A stretch of DNA of 64,000 nt, from the NCBI GenBank assembly GCA_958295665.1, contig OY282560.1:274958177-275022176 (forward strand). Direction: 5' to 3'. How positions within the stretch are numbered: position 1 is the first letter of the stretch; each line of letters begins with the position of its first letter. This DNA is from Tipula vernalis. Lineage: Eukaryota; Arthropoda; Insecta; Diptera; Tipulidae. Below, piece after piece: positions 1 to 11,031 of this stretch. The notes beneath the pieces are model-generated. The model was not told the origin of the DNA and made no database searches. It saw nothing but the letters and a program-made list of their open reading frames with translations. Both the position numbers and the translations under genes were made by a program.

Positions 1-968
1 AACGAAGGTTACTCAATATATTCCCTCTAAACCCGCAAAGTATGGGATCAAGATATGGTGGGCTTGTGATTCCGAAACCGGATACCCGTTGAATGGCCAA
101 ATTTATACGGGTAAAATTGGGAATATTCGTGACAAAAATCAAGGTGAGCGGGTAGTTAAGGAACTCATAGCCATACAAAAATAGCGGTCGCAATGTCACT
201 ACCGATAATTTTTTTACTTCCGTACCACTTGCAAAGCATTTGTTAACATGGAATTTATCAATGGTCGGTACAATAAAAAAAAAAAAAAACATGTACTCCC
301 GTAGAATTCAAACCATCTAGATCTAGAGAGGTTCTGTCAAGCAAATTTGGATTTGGAGAAAAAATGGTGCTTTGCTCCTATGTGCCAAAAGCGAACAAGG
401 CAGTAATATTATTATCGACGACAGCACGACGACGAGAGTACTTCAAAACAAACAAAATTAAAACCCGATATTATTTTATAATATTATTCTACAAAAGGAG
501 CCATTGATACAATGGACAAAATGTTGTCACAATATACAACAAATCGCTGGCCACTGGAAATGTTTTTTAACATTGTAAACATAGCATCAACAACAAACTG
601 TAAAAACTAGTCGTCGGCGAAAATTTTTAGAAGATCTGGGTGAAAACCTTTGCATTCCACTAATAAAAAAGAGAGCTCTACTTCCAAGAGTTGTGAGCCA
701 TTATGCCACCAGAAGTGCATTGCAATGCATTCTGGGCCTACCAATTGAACAATTACAAGGGCCTAGTAATACTTTATTTACAACAGACCAATTATTTGAT
801 CGAGATGCATCCGGTCGATTAACGCATAAAGGCCAATGCTTTATGTGATATAGTAAAGGGAAAAAAAACAGATGTACAAGAAAAATTTGTGGTTGTTGCA
901 AAAAACTAATCTGCCAGGAACACAACCTTACTCAAACACAGTGTCAACTATGTCATATGAGCCAATAG
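1..968 (+). pseudogene. piggyBac-type transposase, broken, 5' end outside window
   Basis: Cut-and-paste DNA transposase relic (DDE_Tnp_1_7 class). Frame 2 reads YIPSKPAKYGIKIWWACDSE, then YTGK and GERVVKEL up to a stop near 184. After a frameshift GRNVTTDNFFTSVPLAKHLL follows, the segment with a catalytic Asp in this family. Next come SRSREVLSSKFGFGEKMVL, a KGAIDTMDKMLSQYTTNRWP block, NLCIPLIKKRALLPRVV, and a C-terminal Cys-rich tail (CQEHNLTQTQCQLCHM) ending in TAG at 966-968. The tail resembles the C-terminal cysteine-rich domain of piggyBac proteins. At least four frame changes and stops make it inactive. The N-terminal part lies left of the window. No TTAA-flanked terminal repeat was recognised downstream. 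Confidence 0.85.
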
Positions 969-2524
969 TTCTTAATTTTTAAGATATTTTCCTCAATTTT
1001 ATTTACTTTTATTTTATTAATTTTTATTTGCTTAATAGAAAATGAAATGTGATATATGTATGTACAATCATTATTATTGAATATTGAATTGTGATCTGAT
1101 ATTTTTTCATATCAATGAAATAAAATAAACCAAAAAGCAAAATAAAACTTGCTTGTTTTTTTTGTATAGAACATGAGGAAAAATACTGCCAAGGTGGTCG
1201 AAAAAAGCGAAAATGGATAAATTACTCATTACCCTAGATATCCCGAAATAATTTTTGAATTTTCTGAAAACATTTGAAAAATTTAATCACTGAGTAAAAG
1301 CGATTTTAAAATTCGCCTAAAATTCATGTAATTATTCAACGGAGAAAATCACGATTTTTACCCAGATTACCCGACCCCATATACCCGACAAGGTGAAGGT
1401 TGGGCAGGGTCCAGCACAATATATCTATTAGGTTGCAGTGCGAGGTGGCTGATCGCCCACATGGCCCTCCAATAATAATAATAATAATCCCGTCTCTTCA
1501 TTGGCAATGAAATAAATAACGAAACTTTTGTCCTGTCAAAAACAAAGGTTGTTGTGCAAGCATTCCTACTATGGCAACATTTCCATGCTACTCCTCAAAA
1601 GTACCAATCAGTCTTTTAAAAATGAACGACCTTCAAAAGTTAAGACAATACATATCGGCGGATTTTGAAACCTTCTACCAAGGAATTTCGGAGTAACCGA
1701 AGAATGCAGCATCACAGGCAGACTTTTAATAAACATCAAATTTCTTGGATGAATTTCCAAAAGGACCCATCTCGAAAAAGTTTAACAGCCATTTTCCCCA
1801 CCACACCTTTATTCAAGGCAACCATTTAAGTCTCTTAATTTAAGCTGTTCCAATGAAATTAGTTTTTTGTGTCTCCTATAAAATTTCAGAATTTAGATAT
1901 GAACCCTTTTCGAAATTTGTGATTAATCATATGAAATAAAAATCAGCTCAGTATCTTAATATACAAGTCTTTTTATTTGTCGCCCTTTATTTGTTTATAA
2001 AAACCAAATCCTATTTTATTCCCAAATAATTTATAATTAAAATAATTTTGTTCACAAAATCACAATCTACTATCTAATATTTTCAAAATAAACAAAATTT
2101 GCTGTAATTTATTTATTATTAGGAGTAAAATGGGCGCAAGGCGGTAATAAAATTGTTATCTATATGTTACGTATAAAATTGGGTCTTTTATGTGTATTTT
2201 GTTATTTTCATCATAATTTTTGAGATTTCAATCCATAAAACGAAATTGTATTCGACAAGGAAAGTCTTCAGTTATACATATGTATAATAAAAAGAAAAAA
2301 ATACAAAATTTGAGTTTGTTACAATACACTGACAAATGTTATGTTGATCCTTTTCCGTTTAAAATATTTCCGTATGTAGTACTCGCCTCTAATATATCGT
2401 GATACAATTTTAGAAAGCATGTTTTGAACTATTCTTGTAGCTGAGTGAGTTATGTAATGTCTCAAAGAAATTATGTTTTCAAGAGTAACTAATACATTGA
2501 AACTTTTTTCAATTGGAATGAAAC
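969..2524. other. AT-rich stretch without recognisable gene
   Basis: No supported gene. It contains an (AAT)n microsatellite of about seven units near 1470-1488 and a short less AT-rich part around 1370-1470. A 1590-1700 stretch is open for a few dozen codons on the + strand but matches nothing I recognise. It may include the 3' end of the piggyBac element. Confidence 0.5.
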
Positions 2525-2800
2525 TATGACGAGTGACCGATTTATCTAGGCCCGTCACTATCTTATGCGCACATATAATTTCACCGTTCACTTTTGTTTT
2601 TTTATTGAAGTTTATAATATTTATTTTATTGATGATGTTAATTAAATTAATCACTGAGTGTTTATGTGAGTAAAAGAAATGCAGAATGAAAAGCATAAAT
2701 CAAAACGAGATTGATGACGCGCCTCTTGATTATTATCTTTTGGTATTTGTAATAGAGGTAAAATAATTGTATCGTCGACGAGCTATCAGCTCGAGCAATT
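2525..2800. repeat. dispersed repeat, copy A
   Basis: The blocks TCTAGGCCCGTCACTA, ACATATAATTTCACCGTTCA, the TTTATAATATTTATTT..ATGTTAATTAAATTA stretch and the GAAATGCAGAATG..GATTGATGA stretch recur in the same order at 8805-10085, where the repeat is split by insertions. This copy is uninterrupted, so it shows the pre-insertion layout. No coding capacity is convincing. A 125-codon open stretch on the - strand (2319-2696) overlaps it and looks fortuitous. Confidence 0.6.
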
Positions 2801-3039
2801 TTCGTTTCTGGTTCCCCACTATAGGCTTAATCACAAATTCGGCTTGTATTGATTTGTTGACCACCGCGTCGGCACATCTGCACTGACGTTGCAGACCGAT
2901 GCGTGGTTGAACATACGCAGGAACTATATAATAATTTAAATCATCAATACACCAAAAGTCGTTTTCTATAAATCTACTTACTAAGGAAAATCGCATTTGG
3001 CTTTGTAAGTTTATTTTCTAAGCACTTGAAGCGGTGTTG

Positions 3040-3995
3040 TAAGTCGTTGGATAAATTTATTGGACTTATTACTGACAATGAAGGAAACAAAAGCGGCTCG
3101 AAAAGTGGTCAACAATAGCTATCCCTACATTACCGAGTATGGTTGCTTCTGCCAAATACTTAACTTGCTCATTGTCGATATCTTCAACATTCAGTCCATC
3201 AACAGTTTGAAAGCATCAGTCAGTCATAAGGATGGTTTCGAAAATGAAAAACAAAAAATCGCATATTTTTCATCTCGATGGACCTCTTCGGTAATTTCCT
3301 TTCAAGTTCTTCTTTCTTGTTCAGATATGCCCTGAAGGGCCTTATGAAAGCATCTACGATCTCCTAAGCGAACCGTTTTGAATAAAAGTTGAAATTGTTC
3401 ACTGTGTACTTCACTACGATTGCTAAATGGCTATCTTTTTTTTTTTTTTTTGGAGAGTTTACAGTTTTGACTAAAGTGGTGGACTCTTTTGTTTATATAA
3501 AACCAGTTCTTTATATAGAACAAGTACTTATAGGTATTCTTAAATCACGGTGCCGAAAAATGCTTAAAACCGCTACAATATGCCGCAAATTTGCCTGAAC
3601 CAGCTATTCGAGTTTATTTTAAATATCGCGGAACTTCACACAAAATATAAGGACGGCAACAAAATAATTGAGTCTTAACGCATAACAATGCTCGAAGTGA
3701 ACTTTTTTCATGACCACTTCTTTGTTGCAAGTGAGCAGCTCTCTGATGAGATTTGGTGGGAGAAAGTGTATTCTACTTCATCTTTAAGGGTGTTTCAGGT
3801 TAATATTTTTCGCATGCCTGCATCGAGAGCTGCAACGGAAAGCACGTTCTGTACTTAAAGTTTTATAGACATAGCTCAACACGTAATCAAGATTGTTGAC
3901 GGTACAGGACTACTAACCTACATTTTGCATAACTTTAACCTGACCTTATCGAATGTAAGAAGTGTGGATAACGGAATGATAAATGCGTCGGCGGG
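3040..3995 (+). pseudogene. hAT-superfamily transposase, degenerate
   Basis: Relic of a hAT (hobo/Ac/Tam3) transposase. In order: a TDNEGN-like block near 3070; KAARKVVNNSYPYITEYGCF with CQILNLLIVDI, the segment around a catalytic Asp; SRWTSSVISFQVLLSCSD, matching the usual TRW..S...LL block; a helical region to about 3600; and the C-terminal dimerisation motif at about 3740-3860 (LSDEIWWEKVYSTSSLRVF, then IFRMPASRAATESTF). Frame changes and stops occur between these blocks, so no full protein can be made. No N-terminal BED finger was seen. Terminal repeats were not found, and the mariner and gypsy relics follow directly. Confidence 0.8.
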
Positions 3996-4079
3996 GATGA
4001 CCCATACATTGATTAAATAGTTTAATTGATCATAAACTTATACTTATATAAAAATGTATTAATTACTGTAGGGGTTGAC

Positions 4080-4490
4080 CTTTCCGTCCTTCGACGTCTA
4101 CGACCGATGAACACCCCTTCAAGGAAGTCAAGGATTTGGTGCTCAAAAATTAATTAAAGATCTTGTTGACATCAAAACAAATTTTGGGGAGACAACTCTT
4201 GGTTTTTGCATCACGATAATGCGCCGTCTCACACTGCGTTGGTTGTATGTTGGCTAAAAATTCGACACATATATTTTCGCAAGTGCCATTCGCCTTATTT
4301 AGCTCCGCTCTAGAAAGCACTCCGGGACACCGTTCTGACACGATTGAAGCGGTTCAAGCCAAATCGAAGAAACTTTTGTAAACCATTTCGGAATTATGTT
4401 TAAATACAGATCAAGTAGCTGTTCCTCTCCAACATTTTAATAGTGTTCTTTGGTACAACTTGAAATCAATATTTTGAATAAAAAGTGTGT
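4080..4490 (+). pseudogene. mariner transposase, 3' part, degenerate
   Basis: 3' fragment of a mariner-family transposase. WFLHHDNAPSHTALVVCWL carries the second catalytic Asp in its usual HDNAPSH/AHTA context. It is followed after a frame change by SDTIEAVQAKSKKLL, the region before the usual C-terminal DW..R..C block. Many residues between them are lost and stops follow. The open stretch on the opposite strand at 4150-4341 is only its antisense shadow. It abuts the 3' end of the gypsy relic, suggesting that one inserted in or beside the other. Confidence 0.75.
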
Positions 4491-4589
4491 TACCTATTTT
4501 ACCCGCGTTACCGGTAATATTGCCGATAACAATACCATATTTTAAAATATCGGAAAGTTTACAACATTAGTTGTGGATCCTGAAATCTG

Positions 4590-5620
4590 ATCAGTGGAAC
4601 CAAGTATTCCGTATGCGGGCTTCAATCTATCTATTGAAATGGTGTGGTTCTTTTCCTTGATCGATACGACGAATTGTTTTCATAAGCGTCTTACAACTTT
4701 GTACGAACCTTCGTAAGGTGCAGTTAACCCAATGCCTACTTTATCTACCCTCTCGAAAACAAATCACAATTGACCAGAGATTCGGGATCAAATATATCAT
4801 TTTCCCATTTCAGCTGGTGAACACTTCAGATCTTCTTTCACTGTATCTCAGATTCCAAGTAAAACAATTGGAATTTCTGAGCTCCAATGTACTGTATTAC
4901 TGCGAGCCGTAAGAGCTGTTTTAAGCTGTCTGTGGAAGCGTTCAACTCTGCCATTAAATTGTGGGAGATAAGAAGTGGTGCTTGTTCTATGTGAACCCAA
5001 AAGTTTTGTGAGCTCAGAGAAAAGCTTGGACTCGAATTGGCCTCTTTGATCGGTTATTATGTTGAGCGGAATCACAAATCTAGAAATGTACTATTATACA
5101 AATGTTTTGGCAATGGTTGATGCAGTGATGTCTTTAATCCAGTACGCTTCTGGCCATCTGGTAAAGCGATCGACACAAGTTAAGAGATAAGTGTATCCAT
5201 TAGATGGAGGAAGTGGTCCTACTATATCTAAATGGATATGCTCGAATCGACCTGGCGGAATATCGAATTACCCATGTGTTGATTTTGTATGTCGCTGAAC
5301 TTTCGATTTTTGGCAGGCTAAACAAGATTTTACCCATTGGGTTTCGTGTGTTCCAAAAGTGTGATCAATTTACGCGTAGCACGGATACTTGGATGCGAAA
5401 TATTGTGCAGCGTATCGAAGATGATTCGGCGTAGCGGCCCTGCAATATAAGGACGATTGTTCCCTGTTGCTGTCTCGCAGTATATTTCCAAGCTAGGCAG
5501 TTTGAAAAGCTCAAGATTCACGTTGGAACTAGTGTTACAAGGGGAACCAGAAAGTAAATTCTGAAGTTCCATGTCTGTTTTCTGTGCCTGAACAATCTTG
5601 GTGTAATCGAAATGAGTCTC
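4590..5620 (-). pseudogene. gypsy element 1 integrase
   Basis: The region after RNase H contains an N-terminal integrase-like stretch (ending LHNISHPSIRATRKLI; HNISHPS keeps the His pair spacing). The catalytic core follows: DRFTRWPEAYWIKD with the first Asp near 5160, NIITDQRGQFESKLF with the second Asp, and LPQFNGRVERFHRQLKTAL where the catalytic Glu is expected (VERFHR). The usual H..TAYHPQ.NG motif is altered (TTSYLPQFNG). Stops occur between the pieces. Short similarity continues to about 4590. Confidence 0.8.
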
Positions 5621-5639
5621 GACTTCAGCAGTTTCGTGA

Positions 5640-6660
5640 TGTAAAGCGCGAGAAACCGTATCAGCGACCAAATTGTCTTTCTCGTGGATATGTTGGATAT
5701 CCGTGGTAAATTGACAGATGAAATCCAAGTGACGCGATTGTCTTGGATTTCGTTCAGTTTTTGACTCGAATGCTCTAGTCAGAGGCTTATGGTAGGTGTA
5801 AATGGTGAAGTCCCGACCCTCGACAAAATATCCGAAATGTTTGACTGCCTATTTCTTTTTGGCATCAGTGAGTTTCTTTGAGAAAAATCCCACGGGCTCC
5901 CAATACTTGTTGACAGCAGTGTTTGATGCGTCAGAGGTTAAGCTGAGCTTTGAGTCGCTCAGTGGATGTGTAAGAAGTGTTGTTTTCGCTAATTCAGTTT
6001 TAAGAAAAGTTCTTGGGTGCCTTAGGCTTTTTGAGTAAGGCTGCTAAGTGTATGTGAATTGGAGCGAGTGTTCCAGTGAGTTTTGGTATGAATCGGTGGT
6101 AGTAATTTACCATACCGACAAAACGCTGAATGTGTTTGGTTGAGGTTGGAGCTGGGAACTCCTTATTGGCGCTAATTCGGGTGATTCACCATTAGCGGGT
6201 GATCTTGTGGCTGACGATATCAAGAGTGCTTGCACCGAAAATATTTTCGAGTTCTTGATGCTGACATCAAACTCTGTTAATTTTTCAAAAAGTTGTTCCA
6301 AACGGAGTTTGTGTTGTACCTTAGATTGTGATGCCACAAGAATGTCGTCAATGTAGACAAAGACAAAGTCTAAGTCTCGGACGATTTCGAGTGGCATTGC
6401 ATAGACCGAATGGCATTCGGCTGAATTCGAAGAGGCCAAAAGGACTCGTAATTGCCGTTTTGAGAACGTCTTCAGGTGAAACGGGAATCAAGGGGTAAGC
6501 TCCGACAAGGTCGATTTTGGAGACTATTTTGCAACCATGCAAGTCCATGGAGAAATTTTGTAAGTGAGGTATCGGGTAACGATCAAGTGTTGAAACCATG
6601 TTTAGTCGCCGATACTGGCCGACGGTTGGCAGATCCCTAGTTCCACCATATGCTGAAATT
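5640..6660 (-). pseudogene. gypsy element 1 reverse transcriptase and RNase H
   Basis: RT: DRYPIPHLQNFSMDLHGCKI, then SKIDLVGAYPLIPV, KTAITSPFGLFEFSRMPFGL, and after a deletion FVYIDDILVASQSK with the YIDD (YxDD) active site near 6350. Connection and RNase H follow in broken frames: LTSDASNTAV, WEPVGFFSKKLTDA and TYHKPLTRAFESK, where the usual D of TDHKPL has become Y. HEKDNLVADTVSRALH ends RNase H near 5640-5690. The missing segment between PFGLCNA and FVYIDD shows an internal deletion. Confidence 0.85.
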
Positions 6661-6888
6661 CGGTAAATGCAGCTTTATGACGCAAAGGATCTCTAGTCTA
6701 CTTGGTTTGGATACTGGCAAATGGCCTGTAGTGATAATGTGATAAACCACGTTGTATCTCACTTGTACATTGTAGTTTGGTAGGGCTTTTAAGGAAGGAA
6801 ACTTCTTTAAGATTATACCATACCCGTTGTCGATTGTAAAATGGATCGGAGTGGGTGTGTTAACTCGAACGGTCGAACTTTTTATTTT

Positions 6889-7308
6889 CTAAATCGACGC
6901 GCCAATGATTGGACGATTCGCTGCTGCTATTATGAAAGCATGCGTGAAATTACGTTTAAGTTCAATGTTTACTTGGAGCAATTTGCTGCCGTAAATATTG
7001 ATTGAACTGCCGTTGGCGGCCGATAAGACTAATTTTGATTTTTTAGAATTATAAGTGACGTAATGGCGGAAGGGTACGATGGAAGGGTCCATGCCCGTAT
7101 CGATCAGAAATGTCAGATTATTTGTTTTATCATGTAGGAAAAGGCGACTGTTTTTCTCAATTATCTTATGGTTCGTCGCCGCGACCGTAAGAATTATTGG
7201 TTTGGGGTGGTGGTGTCGTTTTCCATCGTTTTGTACATTTCTGAGCTCGTGCATCAAATTTTTTGTGGAACCAGCAAATGCCCGTTTGTTGGTGATTTTG
7301 TTGAGCAT
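6889..7308 (-). pseudogene. gypsy element 1 aspartic protease region
   Basis: 139 open codons. LFLHDKTNNLTFLIDTGMDP contains the DTG catalytic triplet of retroelement aspartic proteases. It is followed by the flap-like region and ANRPIIGASI where a LLG.D-type end is expected. DTG is followed by Met rather than Ala/Ser, a substitution at a normally conserved position. The frame connects to the RT only after stops between 6600 and 6889. Confidence 0.75.
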
Positions 7309-7480
7309 TTCAATTGAAATGAGAGTTGAGTCGTGATGTAGAGTTTCGGCCTCGGGAACAGCTGCGAACTCTGTTGGTCAATTTCACGAGAATAGTTTCT
7401 ATTCGTTCCACTCGCGCTCCATTAACTGCTTTGAGTCGGTCTTGAAGTGTGCTGAAACCAGCTGATAGAGTTTGTTGCGG

Positions 7481-7978
7481 TTACGGCCTATCTTCTTGCT
7501 GCGGAACTAACGCGATTCTAAGCGATTTGATCATTCCCGCGTTAAATTTATATCCGGCTAAACTTTTAATTTGGCACAGGACCTCGGATGGCCGCTTGTC
7601 TCTGATTTCAGTTTTGTCTAGTAAAATCACGAACCGTTTCTCTTCCGATGGTGAATTGCGTTCTACCAACATAGCTTTCAGAGTCTCATACTTGTCGGTT
7701 GTTGATGGGTTTTGTAGGACGTCCACGACTGTTGCGAATGCTTCTTCTGAAAGAGCTAGGATTGTCTGGCTATATTTTAAGTCATCCCTAGTTATTTTGT
7801 TTATCGTGAATTGAACATCTGTCACTAAGAGGGGGGTCGTTCCAGAAAGGAGACAGACGAAAGCTTGATGTTGATGCAGAGATCTCCGTCTATGTTCCAG
7901 CCGGGTTGTTTTCTGCACTTCCATTTTGTTGGGATGTTTCGAGTTCTGAGAGTTTTTATTATCCTCTTCGTTAGTCAT
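7481..7978 (-). pseudogene. gypsy element 1 Gag-like protein, truncated
   Basis: Open for 165 codons from the ATG at 7978, to a stop after LVPQQEDRP. The upstream in-frame extension is poly-K/L and unlikely to be used. Recognisable gag block: VQFTINKITRDDLKYSQTIL, then ALSEEAFATVVDVLQNP, YETLKAMLVERNSPSEEKRF and EIRDKRPSEVLCQIKSLAG. This is the capsid-like domain common in arthropod gypsy elements that lack a CCHC knuckle here. The normal continuation into the protease frame is broken. Confidence 0.75.
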
Positions 7979-7989
7979 TTTTGTTAAAA

Positions 7990-8690
7990 ATAGTAATTGT
8001 TTTTTTTTTAAAACCAAATCGAAAAGAGAGGAAATCGTAACAACAAGGTTGCGTAAAATGGGAACCGTCAGCCGTAGATCACTAAAGTGCTGTTTCGTGG
8101 AAAGAAGGCATCCTGCAATTACACCTTAAATCCAGAAATCCAGAGTTGGCTGAATTATTAGGACATGGCACAATCATGGCATCTTGCACAGCCTGCTATA
8201 AATGAGCTATATAGCTCAAAGTAGATTGTGTAAGTGGGATTAGTGTACCAATCAAATTTGTTTGTGACTAGTAAATTTGTTTGTGTTTGTTTGTGACCGT
8301 TCCCATTTAAACGGTTTGATTATGTTTTCACTAAATGCACCTGTGCTCGTGCTATTATAGCCTTGTTTTTTCAAAGATTCGATAATGTGATGAATGATGT
8401 TTTATTTTTCTGGATTTCGTAATACGTTGTCGTATTTAAGAATATCGCTCCCGTTGGCCTATTTCGCCGCTTTTATCAGGCACGGTTACAAGGCGGTTGA
8501 ATTTATCCTATGTGGCTTCCGTTAGCCTGTGGTATTGCTAAGAAATGGTTGCGAGGATTAATTCTTTATATAAAGAAAATATGTAAATAGGTTGTGGCAT
8601 GTAAATGTGTACGTACCTCTTACCTGGTACGGCTTTACCGTATCAGGTTTCGAATCTATTAAATAGCAAATAAATAAATATAAGCCGCAG
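7990..8690. other. upstream flank of gypsy relic 1; possible LTR/leader, unresolved
   Basis: This segment lies just 5' of gag on the - strand, where a leader, primer-binding site and 5' LTR should be. I found no matching LTR partner and no clear primer-binding site. No gene is recognised. Confidence 0.3.
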
Positions 8691-8804
8691 CGATGGTGGT
8701 TGTACTTGCATCTGCTTCGAAATTTCTCAATGAAAAATTGTCACCGCGGTGGCGGGTGATGCATGCACGCGCTTTTTGCGTGTTCTGGTGAGGTCACCAA
8801 TATG

Positions 8805-10085
8805 ACAAGTGGCCGACTTATCTAGGCCCGTCACTAACTTATGTGCACATATAATTTCACCGTTCACTTTTTTTTTTATTGAAACGCACAAATTGTATTT
8901 ATTCAAACTAATCGGATCATATCGCGTTGACCCAATCCAGTTGTGTAACTTACCTTTAAATTCAATCTCTCCCTAAAATAAAACATACAAAATTTGGCAT
9001 TCATCAGTCCACCTGAAATACAACATTAAACTCTACATAAATTCCTTTAAATTACTTTAATTTATATAATTATCCGGTTCCATTAGACTCCATTTAACGC
9101 AATCGGAAATTAGAAATTAATTAATATTGGAAATGTCACTTTATAATAAGCAGAGTAAAATTGTATACTTAACCTTAAAATTGAATCAAAATTTGTTGTA
9201 CATAATATCCCTAGTTAATCCGTATTTTGAATAGTATTGCCTGTATTGTTTTGTACCACCAAATCTGAAATCAAAATATGTAATTCATAATTAAGAAAAT
9301 ATGTAACATATAGTTAAAAATACTTATCTTGTTTGTAAACAAATTTCACCTTGACATTCCAAATGTCAGATGTAGGTAAATTCTAGTGTGTATTTAATTT
9401 TGTAATACACTTTCGAAACTTGTGATCGACACGACATCTGTGCTAATTATAACACTAAAAAAAACCCTCGAACATCAATTTCGAGAGTGTACGTTTTGCT
9501 GTGCACACACACAGACATAATTTTGTAAAATATGTTATAATTCATTCGTGCTGCATTCACTGTGTAATAAACATTCCTTAACCTAAAAATAAAATATAAA
9601 ATATTAAAATTATTGTGATTGAGTTTTTCCGGATAATTCCAAATAGAACCCACCTATAGATTTGCTTCAACCTAGAAGTAATTCGTACACTGTTCATAGT
9701 TTATAATATTTATTTGATTAATTATGTTAATTAAATTATTCAGTGAGTATTTATTACAAGGATTTAGTTGACAGATTTATTTTGTACCCAATAATAGTTA
9801 TTAGGCTGATTTCCAAACGAAACTTATTTACTGACTTATTTGTGGAACCTAACTTATTCCATAAGAAATTACATTGAATAAGTTAGGTTCCATAAATTAG
9901 TCAGTAAATATGTAAGTATCGTTTGGAAAACAGCCTTAGTAGAATATTATTTATCACCGCGTATCGTTATTATTTACTAAATATTTTTAGAAGAAATGCA
10001 GAATGTGAAACATAAATCTAAACTAGATTGATGATGCGACCTTTTGGTTTTTGTAATAAAGGTTAAATAATCGAATCGTAATCGT
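8805..10085. repeat. dispersed repeat, copy B, split by insertions
   Basis: The left block (about 8815-8881: ATCTAGGCCCGTCACTAACT and ACATATAATTTCACCGTTCA) and the right blocks (about 9698-9755 and 9990-10085) match copy A at 2525-2800, where they are contiguous. Roughly 800 bp (8884-9690) and a 132-bp MITE separate them here. The 800-bp insertion is AT-rich with no gene I can name. It ends near a T-run on the left. Confidence 0.55.
9804..9935. mobile_element. 132-bp MITE, TTA target duplication
   Basis: Near-complete hairpin: GGCTGATTTCCAAACGAAAC at the left end pairs with the right end GTTTGGAAAACAGCC, and the stem continues through ACTTATTTACTGACTTATT and GGAACCTAACTTATTC. It is flanked by TTA at 9801-9803 and 9936-9938. 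A 3-bp TTA/TAA duplication is typical of PIF/Harbinger-type MITEs. It sits inside dispersed repeat copy B, so it is younger than that repeat. Confidence 0.85.
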
Positions 10086-10181
10086 TGATGTCGTCATTAA
10101 GAAGAACATGTTGGTGGAGGGTGTCGACTACAAAACCTTTTATATAAATTTGATAGTCTTCATAGGAAATGGTTTCGTTTA

Positions 10182-10768
10182 ATTTGAAAAAGGTTTCTGA
10201 TAATTTCTAAAAGTTTCATTCAATTTGGAAATGGTATCATTTAATCTGGAAAACCTCTATGTCGAAATTCAAACAATTATGAAAATATCTCAGAGATCAT
10301 AATTAAGAATTTGTAACGTTTTCCTTTAAAAATTTGTCGTAGAAAAAAAAGAGATTTCTCATATGTTTTTTATGTTTTGGTTTTTCCTCGTTTCTAATTC
10401 CTTTCTAAAGGTAACGGTTTTTAGACCATGGCTTTATATAATCTAGGTTGCTTCGCTGCTCACAGTGGTCTGGAAAGGCAGTAAAGTTTGGCCACCATGA
10501 CCCGCCCGGAGACAAATAGACAAATTATGTTCCTTGGATCTTGAGAACTTCGAAAATTACCCCCCCTCCCCCTCCGAAATCGCCGCTGATCCTTTTTTAC
10601 TCTTATCCATACTTTTTGCGTGCTGAGAAAATGCGAAAATTCAATGATTTGGGGAATTAAAAGCGCGCAGAAATTTCCGCGTGTGCGTGTCCGGGAGTGA
10701 CATTAACGGGTATACACTCAAGTCTCTAGATACGGGGACTCGTCCTACATGTATGTGTATGAATGAAC
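10182..10768. repeat. left terminal inverted repeat of the 5.8-kb transposon
   Basis: Reverse-complementary to 15479-15984. Shared blocks include AATTATGAAAATATCTCAGA, the TATATAATCTAGGTTGC.. stretch with GCTGCTCACAGTGGTCTGGA, TCATGGTGGCC (in complement), GTGCGTGTCCGGGAGTGACA and TATACACTCAAGTCTCTAG. It differs by a CCCCCCCTCCCCCTCC tract against a G16-type run on the other side and by about 75 extra bp near the outer end. Those extra bases carry two or three degenerate copies of a GGAAATGGTTTC..TTTAAT unit. Confidence 0.85.
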
Positions 10769-10939
10769 GTGTGTGTGTGGGTATGATTGTGTGTATGAAC
10801 CATTTATGCGCTTTCAGATAGAATTCATGAAGTCACACTGTATTTTTATGATAGTTTCTTTCAAAGAGGCGTGTATATGTGTGTGTGTGAGCGCTCAAAT
10901 CGAGTTTTCACAACAAACACAATTTTCGCGTTTTCCAAG

Positions 10940-10945
10940 TCAGTC
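10940..10945 (+). promoter_or_regulatory. candidate initiator (TCAGTC) upstream of small ORF
   Basis: TCAGTC matches the arthropod Inr consensus TCAGTY and lies 87 bp before the ATG of the Cys-rich protein, just inside the left TIR. No TATA box is evident about 30 bp upstream. The assignment rests on motif and position only. Confidence 0.3.
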
Positions 10946-11031
10946 GTGCGTGAAATATCATCCACTTCACATCTTGAATATTACTTCTAACATTTATAAG
11001 TCTTTATTTGCTATTTTATATTTTGTCAAAC

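Larger units (their letters stand above)
4575..7980 (-). mobile_element. Ty3/gypsy-class retrotransposon relic 1
   Basis: Minus-strand order gag - protease - reverse transcriptase - RNase H - integrase, the pol order of Ty3/gypsy (integrase last; not Copia). All domains are recognisable but separated by stops and frameshifts, so the copy is dead. LTRs were not identified: the 3' side is overgrown by mariner and hAT relics, and the 5' side (8.0-8.7 kb) shows no partner repeat. No env-like frame is visible downstream of integrase. The gag type matches element 2 at 47.6-50.35 kb, so both belong to related lineages. Confidence 0.85.

Noticed and set aside
701..925. 74-codon minus-strand frame
   Set aside because: Antisense of the C-terminal piggyBac region.
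2733..2996. 87-codon minus-strand frame next to the hAT relic
   Set aside because: No similarity to hAT or other families and opposite in strand to the relic.
4150..4341. 63-codon minus-strand frame
   Set aside because: Antisense of the mariner block containing HDNAPSHTA.
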